Shown: one piece after another, positions 1-9,129 of the stretch
How the letters are laid out: each line of letters starts with the position of its first letter
Numbering within the stretch: position 1 is the first letter of the stretch
DNA from: RHLJ01 sp965601955
GTDB lineage: Bacteria; Bacteroidota; Rhodothermia; Balneolales; Balneolaceae
Assembly: GCA_965601955.1 (NCBI GenBank)
Contig: OZ271855.1
Location: 3,658,001 to 3,722,000, forward strand
DNA: 64,000 nucleotides
Direction: 5' to 3'
Translations under genes and position numbers: made by a program
Notes under the pieces: model-generated
Seen by the model: only the letters and a program-made list of their open reading frames with translations
What the model was told of the DNA's origin: nothing
The model's database searches: none

Positions 1-2
1 AC

Positions 3-1904
3 CACATCCTTAAGACTTTCGGCTCCGGGGCAATGTCTTTTGGAGCTATCAGCGCTGAATCACAGCGGGATATCTTCCTTGCTATGAAGGAAATTGGCGG
101 AAGATGTAATAGCGGTGAGGGGGGCGAGAACCCCTACTATTTTAAAGAAGGAATAGGAGCATCTGTCAAGCAAATTGCTTCTGGTAGATTTGGAGTCACG
201 GCTGAATACCTGGTTTCAGGAGAAGAAATCCAGATTAAAGTATGCCAGGGAGCCAAGCCTGGAGAAGGTGGCCAGCTCATGGGTATTAAAGTGGATGAAG
301 ATATTGCCAAAGCTCGTTTTGCTAACCCGGGCTTCGATCTAATCTCCCCTCCTCCCCTGCACGATATTTATAGTATTGAAGATCTAAAGCAGTTAATTAA
401 CGACCTCAAGCAAATCCACCCTGAAGGAAAAGTGAGCGTAAAGCTTGTAGCCGGTGAGAATATCGGAACTATTGCTGTTGGAGTCGCTAAAGCGGGTGCT
501 GATTCAATCCAGGTATCGGGTGGAGAAGGCGGAACGGGAGCTGCATCCCTCAGCTCGATGAAACATGCCGGATTACCATGGGAGATAGGATTGCTGGAAG
601 TTCACCAGGCTCTGGTTGAGAATAATCTTCGCGATCATGTGGTACTAAGAACTGATGGAGGTCTTTCGTGTGGAAAGGATATCGTCATTGGTTCTATCCT
701 GGGTGCCGAGGAATTCGATTTCGGAAAATTCCTCCTTATTGCAGAAGGCTGTGTAATGGCACGAATCTGTGAGAAGAATACCTGCCCTCGAGGAATTGCT
801 ACACACGATCCGAAATTCAAGGCCAAATATGTGGGTCATAAAGATCACATCGTAAAAGGCCTTAACTACATCGCAGAAGATGTACGACGAATCCTTGCCT
901 CAATGGGCAAAACTTCTCTTGATGAGATTTGTGGAGATACCGACCTACTTACCATCAATGGTACTCACCTGGAACTCATCAATACACTAAACCTTGATCT
1001 TGGCTTTTTCCTGAATGCACCAGCCTATAAGAAGGAAGTTTCTTTGGAAGGACTTTCGGAACCTATCAGCGCTTTAAATGCGGAAGTACTTACTGACCTG
1101 GAAGATGCTATTGAACAGAATGAGGACGCTGAAAAACAGTATAAGATCATCAATACCGACCGGTCGGCTCTGGCTACCCTATTTGGTCATATGGCAAAAC
1201 GTCAAAGTGTGACTCGATTAGCGGGTATTAAAGGTGAAGAAACCCCGATTAAGCCTTATACCGGGAAAATCAAACTCGGTTTTGAAGGAAGTGCTGGTCA
1301 AAGCTTTGGAGTATTCCAAACTAAAGAAGTTGATATACGACTGGTTGGTGAGGCTAATGACTCAGTATGTAAGTCGATGCATGGTGGAAAGACGGTAATT
1401 GTTCCTCCTTCCAATGCGAATTATAATCCTGAAGACAATGCCATCATTGGGAATTGTGCATTGTACGGAGCTACAGGTGGAACTTTATATGTTCATGGTC
1501 AGGCTGGTGACCGTTTCGCTGTTCGAAATAGTGGAGCTACAGCTGTGGTAGAAGGAACCGGTCTTCATGCCTGTGAATACATGACCAATGGGACTGTTGT
1601 AATTCTTGGGGCTACTTCCGATAATATCGGAGCTGGTATGACCGGAGGGATTTTATATATGTATGAGAATCCCGGTTCTAAAATTAACAAAGACTATATC
1701 GCTGAGGATAGTATTTCAAAAGCAGATCTGTTCCATTTGAAATCAATCCTCGAGGACTATGCAATGGAAACAGGATCGTCCAAAGCGACCTATCTCCTTT
1801 CAGATTGGGATAATGCTTCTTCTGAGATTAGGAAATTTGTTCCTTTATCGATGGTTGGTGAAAAAGCTCCTAAAAAAGGAGCTGTAAAAGGATCACCATT
1901 ATAG
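3..1904 (+). CDS. gltB: Glutamate synthase large subunit, C-terminal part (5' end outside window)
   Basis: Reductive transfer of the glutamine amide to 2-oxoglutarate (ammonia assimilation, cytoplasm). The frame is open from base 3 and reads HILKTFGSGAMSFGAIS before the first ATG at 33, so the gene enters the window already running; roughly the last 630 of about 1500 residues are present. Seen: the FMN-barrel segment with KLVAGENIGTIAVGVAKAGA and the VSGGEGGTGAA loop, the three cysteines of the [3Fe-4S] cluster in CVMARICEKNTCPRGIATHD (about residues 240, 246 and 251 counted from the ATG at 33), and the C-terminal GXGXG beta-helix domain (GATGGTLYVHGQAGDRF, GAGMTGGILY). No gltD follows; a repeat region begins right after the stop. 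The family assignment is secure. Confidence 0.97.
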   Translation, partial: HILKTFGSGAMSFGAISAESQRDIFLAMKEIGGRCNSGEGGENPYYFKEGIGASVKQIASGRFGVTAEYLVSGEEIQIKVCQGAKPGEGGQLMGIKVDEDIAKARFANPGFDLISPPPLHDIYSIEDLKQLINDLKQIHPEGKVSVKLVAGENIGTIAVGVAKAGADSIQVSGGEGGTGAASLSSMKHAGLPWEIGLLEVHQALVENNLRDHVVLRTDGGLSCGKDIVIGSILGAEEFDFGKFLLIAEGCVMARICEKNTCPRGIATHDPKFKAKYVGHKDHIVKGLNYIAEDVRRILASMGKTSLDEICGDTDLLTINGTHLELINTLNLDLGFFLNAPAYKKEVSLEGLSEPISALNAEVLTDLEDAIEQNEDAEKQYKIINTDRSALATLFGHMAKRQSVTRLAGIKGEETPIKPYTGKIKLGFEGSAGQSFGVFQTKEVDIRLVGEANDSVCKSMHGGKTVIVPPSNANYNPEDNAIIGNCALYGATGGTLYVHGQAGDRFAVRNSGATAVVEGTGLHACEYMTNGTVVILGATSDNIGAGMTGGILYMYENPGSKINKDYIAEDSISKADLFHLKSILEDYAMETGSSKATYLLSDWDNASSEIRKFVPLSMVGEKAPKKGAVKGSPL

Positions 1905-2465
1905 GAAACAGCGCGTTAGCGTAGCTGACCTCGCCCTGGCAGAGCCTTGCCGTTGTGTAAGCAGTGGCAACTTTGCCCGGGTTATTAATTTATCTCTTCT
2001 TATGTCCTTTTGAGCGACCAAAAGGACGAAAAGTCGCCGGAAAACATGTAGATTTCGTTTTGACTGGATGCTGAAAATCTTACCTGCTCACGGTTCTACT
2101 TTACCTCCTGATCCTTCATACCCATGTTTCCCGGAATTTAATTGGGATACCTTAGCTACTTACCAACCAAAAAATGGCCTTGGAAATTTGAAAGAAAAAA
2201 GTGAATAGAAGTGCCTGTGTGCACAAAGTGCGAATAAATCCGTTCAGGTCATTAATTAATAATTTGACCAGGCAGAAAGAAGACCTTCGGATTTATTCAG
2301 CAGGAACTTCATGAACGCCTTTCAAATTTCTCAGCCTTGATTTTTTGGTACTTTTGCATCAAGGCAAAAGTACACCCTACCTAATATTAAATTTCCCGGA
2401 ATCTTTGATTCGTACATTTAAAATGGAGAACTTTGCCCCGCAATTTAAGCTAGCTAATACATCGG
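1905..2465. repeat. Intergenic region with repeat copy A of a ~400-bp inverted-repeat-rich element (about 1995-2373)
   Basis: No gene seen. The element opens with a hairpin (TCCTTTTGAGCGACCAAAAGGA-like, about 2005-2026) and closes with a second one (GTACTTTTG ... CAAAAGTAC, about 2348-2373). Between them are two nested inverted repeats: CCGGAAAACATG with CATGTTTCCCGG, and GAAATTTGAAAG with CTTTCAAATTTC, the latter enclosing GCGAATAAATCCG with CGGATTTATTC. The same order occurs in copies B, C and D. The 90 bases before it (1905-1990) hold a separate short GC-rich hairpin stretch (CCTGGCAGAGCC ... GGCAACTTTGCC). Confidence 0.85.
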
Positions 2466-2804
2466 ATGGGCATAAACAAACCACTTACTGATAAAGACCT
2501 TGAGTTTCTGAGAGAACTGGAAGACCTGCTTTACGAGCGAAAGGATGAGATGCCAAAAGGCTCCTATACCACTACCATGTTCCGTAAGGGTTTGGATAAA
2601 ATCGCCCAAAAAGTAGGGGAAGAAGCAGTAGAAACCGTTATTGCCTCAAAAAACAAAGGGAAGAAAGAGACCATTGAAGAAGCTTCTGACCTCCTGTTCC
2701 ACCTCATGCTCCTTCTCGCTCAAAAACAAATTCCACTCCACAAAGTAGTCAAAACCCTTCGCAAGCGGCACGAAAAAGGGAATCATAAGCATATAGGGGA
2801 GTAA
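2466..2804 (+). CDS. hisE: Phosphoribosyl-ATP pyrophosphohydrolase (stand-alone HisE)
   Basis: Second step of histidine biosynthesis: hydrolyses PR-ATP to PR-AMP. 112 residues, the normal length of a separate HisE rather than a HisI-HisE fusion. The all-alpha MazG/HisE fold is evident: LRELEDLLYERKDEMPKGSYTTTMFRKGL, then the metal-binding helix KVGEEAVETVIASKN and EEASDLLFHLMLLL. No hisI or other his gene is nearby; the gene stands alone between repeat copies A and B, which lie in the same orientation. A short upstream reading frame from the ATG at 2423 is in another frame and shows no HisI motif. The ATG at 2466 has no clear ribosome binding site, as is usual for this phylum. Confidence 0.92.
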   Translation: MGINKPLTDKDLEFLRELEDLLYERKDEMPKGSYTTTMFRKGLDKIAQKVGEEAVETVIASKNKGKKETIEEASDLLFHLMLLLAQKQIPLHKVVKTLRKRHEKGNHKHIGE

Positions 2805-3228
2805 ATTACTCTTTCATCATTCTTATGTCCTTTTGAGCGACCAAAAGAACGAAAAGTCGCCGGAAAACATGTAGATTTCATTTTTACTGAGCGTTGAAAT
2901 TCTTACCTGCTCACGGTTCTTCCTCCCTCCTGATCCTGCATACCCATGTTTCCCGGAGATTGATTAGGATGCCTTAGCTACTAACCAGCCAAACCGGCCT
3001 TGGAAATTTGAAAGGGAAAAGTGAATAGAAGAACCTGTGTGCACGAAGTGCGAATAAATCCACTCAGGTCATTAGTGTAAAAACTTTTTGGTGAGATCGA
3101 AGACCTTCGGGTTTATTCAGCAGGTGCTTCATGAACGCCTTTCAAATTTCTCAGCCTCGACCTTTTGGTACTGGCGCCTGTCCCATTGAAAAACGGGGGA
3201 TCAAGCCAAAAGTACAGAGAGTCTTACC
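2805..3228. repeat. Repeat copy B of the ~400-bp inverted-repeat-rich element (about 2818-3215)
   Basis: No gene seen. Same orientation and nearly the same sequence as copy A along its whole length: opening hairpin, the CCGGAAAACATG arm, the GAAATTTGAAAG / CTTTCAAATTTC pair and the GAATAAATCC / GGNTTTATTC inner pair. The 3' end differs: where copy A has a short hairpin, B carries GGCGCCTGTCCCATTG and then ATCAAGCCAAAAGTAC. The same GGCGCCTG insert is found in copy C, so B and C share a 3' variant. Confidence 0.85.
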
Positions 3229-3264
3229 TTGTTTTTATCTACTTTTCCAGCCAAAACTTTTCAT

Positions 3265-4326
3265 TTGAATAAGAATTTCTCCAAAACCCTCTACGGCACT
3301 CTCCCCGATGGCACTCCCATCCACCAATTCACCCTGACCAATAAAAACGGTGTTGAATTAAGAGCCATAGAATATGGCGGCATCATCACTCATCTCTTTG
3401 TTCCGGATAAGAACGGAGTATTCGAAGACATCGTCCTTGGACACGATTCACTTGAAGACTACCTAAACTCCAGCTACTTCCTTGGAGCACTAATCGGTCG
3501 TTATGGAAACCGGATTGGAGGTGCTTCTTTTGAATTAGATGGAATCACGTACCAGCTCGATAAAAACGATGGAGAAAATAGCCTGCACGGAGGTAAGGGA
3601 TACCACACCGTAGTGTGGAAAGGAAAAGAAATACCCTCAGAAAGAGGAATCTCTCTCGAACTCACCTATACCAGCCCGGATGGAGAAGAAGGATTCCCAG
3701 GCACCCTTTCCATCGTTGTCACCTATACCCTCACTGAGGACAATGCCCTTGAAATAAAGTATAAAGCTGCCACCGATAAGAAAACCATCGTTAACCTTAC
3801 GCAACACAGCTACTTTAATTTATCGGGAATTAAGGAAGATATCCTGGGACATACCTTAAGTATGGATGCAGATCGTTATGTAGAAATCAGGGAAAGTGCC
3901 ATTCCAACTGGCAGACTGGTTCTAGTCTCAAACTCTCCCTTTGATTTTAACTCTCCTAAAGAAATTGGTAAACACATCGAAGGCAATCACCCTCAGCTAC
4001 AACTAGCCGGAGGCTTTGACTTTACCTGGGTACTCAATAATCCTGGAAATATAAACCAGCAAGCGGCTGTACTATCTCACCAAAAATCCGGGCGAGTGTT
4101 GGAAGTCTTTACTACCGAACCTGGTATTCAATTCTATTCTGGAAATGCATTAGCCAACACCCCTCCAGGTAAGAAAGACAAATCAAATAGCAGACGCATG
4201 GGCCTTTGCCTGGAAACTCAGCACTTCCCCGATTCCCCCAACCAACCAAATTTTCCTTCTGTAGAGCTGGATATTGGCGAAATTTACGAAACAACCACGA
4301 TCTATAAATTTTCACTAAATAAGTAA
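3265..4326 (+). CDS. galM: Aldose 1-epimerase (galactose mutarotase)
   Basis: Interconverts alpha and beta anomers of galactose and other aldohexoses. Seen: YGTLPDGTPIHQFTLTN at the start, LIGRYGNRIGGASFELDG, NSLHGG with its conserved His, the catalytic-region His in NLTQHSYFNLSG, GGFDFTW, and the general-base Glu in TTEPGIQFYSGNAL. Length about 353 residues, normal for the family. Start choice: the frame is open from a TTG at 3229, but that part has no family resemblance and lies next to repeat copy B; the TTG at 3265 gives MNKNFSKTLYGTL, which fits where this family normally begins. There is no ATG in this part of the frame, so the exact start is uncertain. No other Leloir genes are adjacent. 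Confidence 0.93.
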   Translation: MNKNFSKTLYGTLPDGTPIHQFTLTNKNGVELRAIEYGGIITHLFVPDKNGVFEDIVLGHDSLEDYLNSSYFLGALIGRYGNRIGGASFELDGITYQLDKNDGENSLHGGKGYHTVVWKGKEIPSERGISLELTYTSPDGEEGFPGTLSIVVTYTLTEDNALEIKYKAATDKKTIVNLTQHSYFNLSGIKEDILGHTLSMDADRYVEIRESAIPTGRLVLVSNSPFDFNSPKEIGKHIEGNHPQLQLAGGFDFTWVLNNPGNINQQAAVLSHQKSGRVLEVFTTEPGIQFYSGNALANTPPGKKDKSNSRRMGLCLETQHFPDSPNQPNFPSVELDIGEIYETTTIYKFSLNK

Positions 4327-4387
4327 TGTCTCCTTTTTCAGAGGATGTTTGTTATTAGGTAAACAAGTTTTCATTTCAACTCCCTCT

Positions 4388-4479
4388 TTGTCATTTCGAA
4401 CAAAGAGAGAAATCTACAAATCGTAAACAAAGGCTTACTTTTAGATTTCTCTCCCGACAAGTCGGGAGAGAAATGACAA
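4388..4479. repeat. Short intergenic inverted repeat (TCATTTC ... GAAATGACA family)
   Basis: TTGTCATTTCG, then AGAGAAATCTA, are mirrored by TTAGATTTCTCT and GAAATGACAA about 50 bases later. The right arm contains its own perfect hairpin CTCCCGACAAGTCGGGAG (4451-4468). This kind of palindromic unit is common between genes in Bacteroidota. It lies between galM and the next gene and might act as a transcript end, but it has no T-run. Confidence 0.75.
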
Positions 4480-4521
4480 GCTGAATTATACCATTAACCA
4501 TCAACCGTTAACTAAAAAACC

Positions 4522-5007
4522 ATGCTGAAAGCAATACTCTATCTACCCATTCTCTCTTTGTTGATTTCATTCAACACTATAAAAGAAACTGAGCCCATAA
4601 CTACTGATAGTTCTGAATTTAATATCGAAGACTTCAACTGGCTGGTCGGGACCTGGACCGGAGATGGCTTTGGTGGGCAGTCCGAGGAAACCTGGTCTAC
4701 CCCCGTTGATGGCACCATGATGGGCATGTACCGCCATTACAAAGACGGAAAAATCGTGTTCTATGAATTCCTTTTACTAGACGAAACCGGTCTCAAACTC
4801 AAGCACTTTAACCCGGACATCACCAGCTGGGAAGAAAAAGACGATTTCGTGAGCTTTGAAATGATAAGCTACACCAAAGATAAAATTGAACTCAAAGGAC
4901 TCGTCTTCGAACGCAAATCCGATACTGAAATGGAAATACGGTTACGGATGAGAAATAGTGAAGGAGAAACATTTACCGAGGTGTTTTCGATGAAAAGAGA
5001 GGGATAA
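4522..5007 (+). CDS. Secreted DUF6265-family protein of unknown function
   Basis: 161 residues. The N-terminus (LKAILYLPILSLLISF) is a hydrophobic signal segment, so export is likely. The rest fits the DUF6265 pattern: DFNWLVGTWTGDGFGGQSEETW, GTMMGMYRHYKDGK, VFYEFLLLDETG, then a run of beta strands (FVSFEMISYTKDKIELKGLVFE). The predicted fold is a lipocalin-like beta barrel; no substrate is known and none can be read from the sequence. It stands alone between an inverted repeat and the DUF3179 gene. Confidence 0.8.
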   Translation: MLKAILYLPILSLLISFNTIKETEPITTDSSEFNIEDFNWLVGTWTGDGFGGQSEETWSTPVDGTMMGMYRHYKDGKIVFYEFLLLDETGLKLKHFNPDITSWEEKDDFVSFEMISYTKDKIELKGLVFERKSDTEMEIRLRMRNSEGETFTEVFSMKREG

Positions 5008-5099
5008 TTCTTATCTCGAAATATTACACATCCGTGATACTCCTTCCCTTCTAATTCAGCACTTTTCTCTTAGATAATATTTTTAAAGAGTATTTCGTG

Positions 5100-6458
5100 A
5101 TGAGAAAAGTCGCTGCTATTTTTTGTGTAATAATAATGATGGTGATAGTGAGTCTTCCGGTTTGGGGTCAGGAGACTCCGCCGGAGGACTTATTCCTTTC
5201 CCTGTTCCAGTTCCAGGAAGAGAAAGCCCTGGAGAATGTTTTAGAACAAATTGAAGAGCAGTGGGAAGAAAGCTATTCTACCATGGTTATTGAGACTATC
5301 ACCCTACAAAGAAACGCACATGTATCCTCCCATTTGCTGGAGATTTTGTATGACAAAACCGATGCTCCTAACAGCTATGATTTGAATGAGCTTTATGAAT
5401 GGTTGTGGGAGAAAGATGAAGACCTTATTCCCAATTACCATCAATTCAAAGCGGAGATGTACCACCTAATTGATAATCGTTTTGAAAATTATTTCCTGGA
5501 TCACCAGGAGCAACGAACTATTCGGATGGACGAGATTCGTTGGGGAGGGGTGTTGCAAGATGGCATCCCTCCTCTCCGAAACCCGGCCATGGTGGCAACC
5601 AGCGAGGCGAGCTACTTAGAAGATGATCACATTGTTTTCGGAATAGAAGTAAATGGAGATGCCAGGGCTTATCCAAAACGCATCCTGGCATGGCACGAGA
5701 TGTTTGTGGATGAAGTGGGTGGCGTTCCTGTCGCTGGAGTATATTGCACGCTTTGTGGAACGGTCATTTTATTTGAAACTGAATTAGATGGCACCAATTA
5801 CGAACTGGGCACCAGCGGCTTTTTATATCGCTCCAATAAACTTATGTATGATAAAGCCACACAAACCATGTGGAATACGATTTGGGGAGAGCCGGTACTT
5901 GGTCCCCTGGTTGGAAAAGGGATTAAACTAAACCATCTGAGTGTGATCACTACTACATGGGGAGCCTGGAAAGAGCGGCATCCGGACAGCCATGTGCTTT
6001 CTCTGAACACAGGTCATGTAAGGGATTACCGTGAAGGTAAAGCTTACGAACAGTATTTCTCTACCGACCAATTGATGTTCAATACTCCTTTCAAAGACCG
6101 AAGGTTAAAGAATAAGGAAGAGGTGCTGGCCCTTCGTTTTAACAATGCTCCAAATGAACAACTAGCTATTTCTGCTTCATTCCTGGAAAAGAATCCGGTG
6201 TATGAAAATGAATTGGGGGGAGTTCCTTTTGTTGTTCTAACGGATGAGTCCGGTGCAAATAGAGTCTACGAAAGAGGTCCCCGTTCTTTTTCTTCTTTTG
6301 ATGGAAATACCGCTATTGATGAGGGCGGTGCTTCCTGGACATTGACGGAAAGTGCATTGATTTCTGATTCCGGAGAAGAGCTATCACGCTTACCCTATCA
6401 TCGATCATTTTGGTTTGGGTGGTTAGCGGCGTATCCGAATACTAAACTAGTTAAGTAA
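5100..6458 (+). CDS. Secreted DUF3179 domain-containing protein
   Basis: About 452 residues. Signal peptide at residues 1-24 (VAAIFCVIIMMVIVSLPVWGQE). Residues about 25-140 are an acidic helical region (LFQFQEEKALENVLEQIEEQ) without a recognised domain. From about 150 onward the DUF3179 signature is clear: IRWGGVLQDGIPPLRNPAM, VFGIEVNGDARAYPKRILAW, HEMFVDEVGGVPVAGVYCTL, CGTVILFETE, YRSNKLMYDKATQTMW, TWGAWKERHPDSHVL. The conserved CTLCGT cysteine pair suggests metal or redox chemistry, but the family function is not established. A GTG directly upstream (5097) is also possible; the ATG at 5100 is preferred. Confidence 0.88.
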   Translation: MRKVAAIFCVIIMMVIVSLPVWGQETPPEDLFLSLFQFQEEKALENVLEQIEEQWEESYSTMVIETITLQRNAHVSSHLLEILYDKTDAPNSYDLNELYEWLWEKDEDLIPNYHQFKAEMYHLIDNRFENYFLDHQEQRTIRMDEIRWGGVLQDGIPPLRNPAMVATSEASYLEDDHIVFGIEVNGDARAYPKRILAWHEMFVDEVGGVPVAGVYCTLCGTVILFETELDGTNYELGTSGFLYRSNKLMYDKATQTMWNTIWGEPVLGPLVGKGIKLNHLSVITTTWGAWKERHPDSHVLSLNTGHVRDYREGKAYEQYFSTDQLMFNTPFKDRRLKNKEEVLALRFNNAPNEQLAISASFLEKNPVYENELGGVPFVVLTDESGANRVYERGPRSFSSFDGNTAIDEGGASWTLTESALISDSGEELSRLPYHRSFWFGWLAAYPNTKLVK

Positions 6459-6461
6459 TTC

Positions 6462-6937
6462 TTTTCTTCCCTACTTTTGTGTGGACAAAAGTAGCAAAAA
6501 CCACCGGCTATGATTGCTTCCGGGCATATAATCCAGTTCGTTCTACATAAAACCAAACGCTCGCAAGCGAGCAGGTTTTACAGTTTGAACTCACGGTATG
6601 GATTATATGCTATCCCTCCACCAATCTAAGGCCGGATAGAAAAAGCGGCCTAAGAAATTTGAAAGGAGAAAGTGAATAGAAGAGTCTGTGTGCACGAAGT
6701 GCGAATAAATCCGCTCAGGTCGTTAATGTGAAAGCTTTTGAGTGAGATCGAAGACCTTCGGATTTATTCAACAGGTGCTTCATGAACGCCTTTCAAATTT
6801 CTCAGCCTTGATCTTTTGGTACTGGCGCCTGCCCCGTTGGAGAACGGGGTATCAAGGCAAAAGTACATGAGCATTTAAAAAACGCTTTGGTACTAGCGTC
6901 TGTCGCATTGGAGAACGGGAATCAAAGCAAAAGTACA
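6462..6937. repeat. Repeat copy C of the ~400-bp inverted-repeat-rich element, with a hybrid 5' half and an extra tail
   Basis: No gene seen in this gap. The 3' half (from about 6650) matches copies A, B and D, including GAAATTTGAAAG, GTGCACGAAGTGCG, CGGATTTATTC and CTTTCAAATTTC. The 5' half is different: CTACTTTTGTGTGGACAAAAGTAG hairpin, then GGCATATAATCCAG mirrored by GTATGGATTATATGC. After the usual end at about 6866 a shortened second tail follows (TTTGGTACTAGCGTCTG ... AAAGCAAAAGTAC, to 6937), so the 3' tip is partly duplicated. Confidence 0.85.
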
Positions 6938-6942
6938 ATAGG

Positions 6943-7719
6943 CTAATTAGTCTCCTGCATCTTCTTGATCATCTTCAACCCTACTTTAGTAGGCATAAAT
7001 GGCATTAAGTATTTAAGCTGAAAACCGAGCCACGGCTCATTAATCACATCCAGTTTTCCTTTCATCATGGCATTATATCCAAACTCGGCTACAGAACGTG
7101 AACTCTTAGCGCTTTGAAACATGCTCGTACTTTCAAGATTGGCTTCTTTGGCAAATTCTGTAGCAACAGCGCCGGGACAAAGTGCGGTACTGGTTACATT
7201 CGTATCCAATAATTCACCAGCTATTCCCATGCTAAAAGATTTCACATATGCCTTGGTGGCAAAATATACTGCCTGTAAAGGGCCGGGAAGATAGGCTGCT
7301 GTACTCGCTACCTGCAGAATCCTTCCGCTATTTCTTTTGACCATTGCGGGCAGAAATAACCGGGTTAATTCCGTAAGAGCAGTAATATTAAGCGTGATCA
7401 TATTTTTATGAAGCTCAGGATCTTGCTCATGGAAATAGCCCTGACCACCAAAACCAGCATTATTAATCAGGTATTCTACTTCAATCCCTTCTTCCTTCAA
7501 CTCATCAAACAGTTCTTTTGGAGCAGCTGGATCAATTAAGTCCTTGGCTATCACTTTTACCTTAACACCATGCTTTGCTTCCAGTTCTTTTTTAAGTGCT
7601 TCGAGTTTATCAGCCCGACGGGCTACCACCACTAAATCTTTTCCTTCCTCAGCATGGATATGTGCCAGGTCCGTTCCAATTCCACTGGATGCCCCGGTAA
7701 TTAATGCTACTTCATTCAT
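6943..7719 (-). CDS. SDR family NAD(P)-dependent oxidoreductase
   Basis: 258 residues, classical short-chain dehydrogenase. Cofactor motif TGASSGIG near residue 8, the ARR and KDL positions that bind the nucleotide, NNAGFGG near residue 88, and the catalytic S ... YxxxK triad (ASTAAYLPG, then YFATKAYVKSF). The CPGAVATEF segment after strand six is typical of the DltE/YqjQ-like group that acts on ketones or fatty acyl compounds. The substrate cannot be told. The gene lies alone between repeat copies C and D, on the opposite strand to its neighbours. Confidence 0.92.
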   Translation of the reverse strand: MNEVALITGASSGIGTDLAHIHAEEGKDLVVVARRADKLEALKKELEAKHGVKVKVIAKDLIDPAAPKELFDELKEEGIEVEYLINNAGFGGQGYFHEQDPELHKNMITLNITALTELTRLFLPAMVKRNSGRILQVASTAAYLPGPLQAVYFATKAYVKSFSMGIAGELLDTNVTSTALCPGAVATEFAKEANLESTSMFQSAKSSRSVAEFGYNAMMKGKLDVINEPWLGFQLKYLMPFMPTKVGLKMIKKMQETN

Positions 7720-8386
7720 AATTCCTCCGTTTGATTTTGCTCAGAATAACCTGTTGATGGAAGCATATCAAAAGTTTTTTGATGGGCGGTCGATTTAGGA
7801 GATGAGTGGTTAAGTATTACTTTTCCTCCCTGCTTTTGTGTGGATGCTGATGTGCATCAGCACAGGCTCCAGAGCCAAAAACTACCGGAAAACATGTAAA
7901 TTTCGTTTTAACTATCCGTTGAAACTCTTCCCCGCTTACGGTTCTTCCTCACCTCTTGATCCTTCATACCCATATTTCCGGGAATTGATTGGGATACTTT
8001 AGGTACTTACCAACCAAAAAATGGCCTTAGGAATTTGAAAGGAGAAAGTGAATCGAAGAAACTGTGTGCACAAAGTGCGAATAAATCCGCTCCGGTCGTT
8101 AGTTTGAAAACTATTCAATAAGATCGAAGACCTTCGGATTTATTCAGCAGGTGCTTCATGAACGCCTTTCAAATTTCTCAGCCTTGATCTTTTGGTACTT
8201 TTCTATCAAGAGAAAAGTACATGACCATTTAAAAAACGTTTTGGTTCTGGAGTCTGTATCAAGGAGGTTCAGTGGCGGCCCAAAAGAACAAGGAAACCAT
8301 TAAAAACAAATAACCCCCTTCCCAGGAACATTTTCATAAAAGAAGACTTCGGATGAAAAATAAACCATTCATCAAGAGACCTAATT
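7720..8386. repeat. Intergenic region with repeat copy D (about 7821-8220)
   Basis: 7720-7820 is the upstream region of the minus-strand SDR gene, with nothing recognisable. 7821-8220 is the fourth copy of the ~400-bp element, same orientation as A, B and C. Its first arm region combines the CTTTTGTGTGGA start of copy C with the CCGGAAAACATG part of copies A and B, so it is a mosaic of the two types. It ends in GTACTTTTCTATCAAGAGAAAAGTAC. From 8221 a partial TTTAAAAAACG tail like that of copy C follows, then the upstream region of the SIMPL gene. Confidence 0.85.
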
Positions 8387-9121
8387 ATGAAAAAAACCAT
8401 CCTGTCTGTTTCCATTCTTTGCATTACTGCCATTATCATTACGCTTATCGGAGTTCACACCTACCATAACCGCAATCAGTCTTCCGAAACCATTTTTGTA
8501 ACTGGCCTGGGCTCAAAGGATTTTAAATCTGACTTAATCGTGTGGAGCGGAAGTTTTTCAAAACAGTCCAAAACGCTGGAAGAAGCCTATGATCTCATAA
8601 AAAAAGACCGGGACATCATTAGTGATTACCTAACCAATAAAGGAGTAACCCAACAGGAGTTTTTGTTTTCATCAGTATCCATTAGCAAAGAGAATAAGAG
8701 TGTCTACAACGATGACGGTAAATATATCCGAAGCGATTTTGTTGGATACCGATTAACTCAGCAAATTACCATAGAGTCGAAACAGGTAGACCATGTTGAA
8801 CAGATTTCGAGAGACATCACTGAAATCATCAATGAGGGAGTGGAATTCTATTCCTACTCGCCCAGCTACTATTACACTAAGCTGGCTGAACTTAAGATTG
8901 AGATGATTGCCGCGGCAACAGAAGACGCCCGTATCCGAGCCGAGCAAATCGCTTCCCGGTCAAAGGCAGACCTTGGCAATCTAAAACATGCCCAAATGGG
9001 GATTTTTCAAATCATAGCCCAACACTCGAATGAAGACTACAGTTGGGGAGGTACTTTCAATACTTCGTCTAAGATGAAGACTGCCACCATCACCATGCGC
9101 CTTCGGTTTGATATCGAATAA
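8387..9121 (+). CDS. SIMPL (DUF541) domain protein, membrane-anchored or secreted
   Basis: 244 residues. A hydrophobic N-terminus (ILSVSILCITAIIITLIGV) acts as a signal anchor. The SIMPL domain follows: IFVTGLGSKDFKSDLIVWSG, the YDLIKKDRDIISDYLTNKG helix, FLFSSVSISKENK, the YRLTQQITIESKQVDHVEQI strand-helix unit, and the C-terminal AAATEDARIRAEQIASRSKADLG stretch found throughout the family. The fold is known (relatives form oligomers in periplasm or outer surface); the function is not. The upstream 160 bases include the end of repeat copy D. Confidence 0.88.
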   Translation: MKKTILSVSILCITAIIITLIGVHTYHNRNQSSETIFVTGLGSKDFKSDLIVWSGSFSKQSKTLEEAYDLIKKDRDIISDYLTNKGVTQQEFLFSSVSISKENKSVYNDDGKYIRSDFVGYRLTQQITIESKQVDHVEQISRDITEIINEGVEFYSYSPSYYYTKLAELKIEMIAAATEDARIRAEQIASRSKADLGNLKHAQMGIFQIIAQHSNEDYSWGGTFNTSSKMKTATITMRLRFDIE

Positions 9122-9129
9122 TTATCACT

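Noticed and set aside
635..848. Two minus-strand frames inside gltB
   Set aside because: They are antisense shadows of a well-supported gene.
2423..2491. Short frame before hisE as a HisI remnant
   Set aside because: It is in a different frame and shows no HisI motif; probably chance.
3229..3264. Longer galM start at TTG 3229
   Set aside because: The added residues (MFLSTFPAKTFH) are not part of the family and sit next to repeat copy B.
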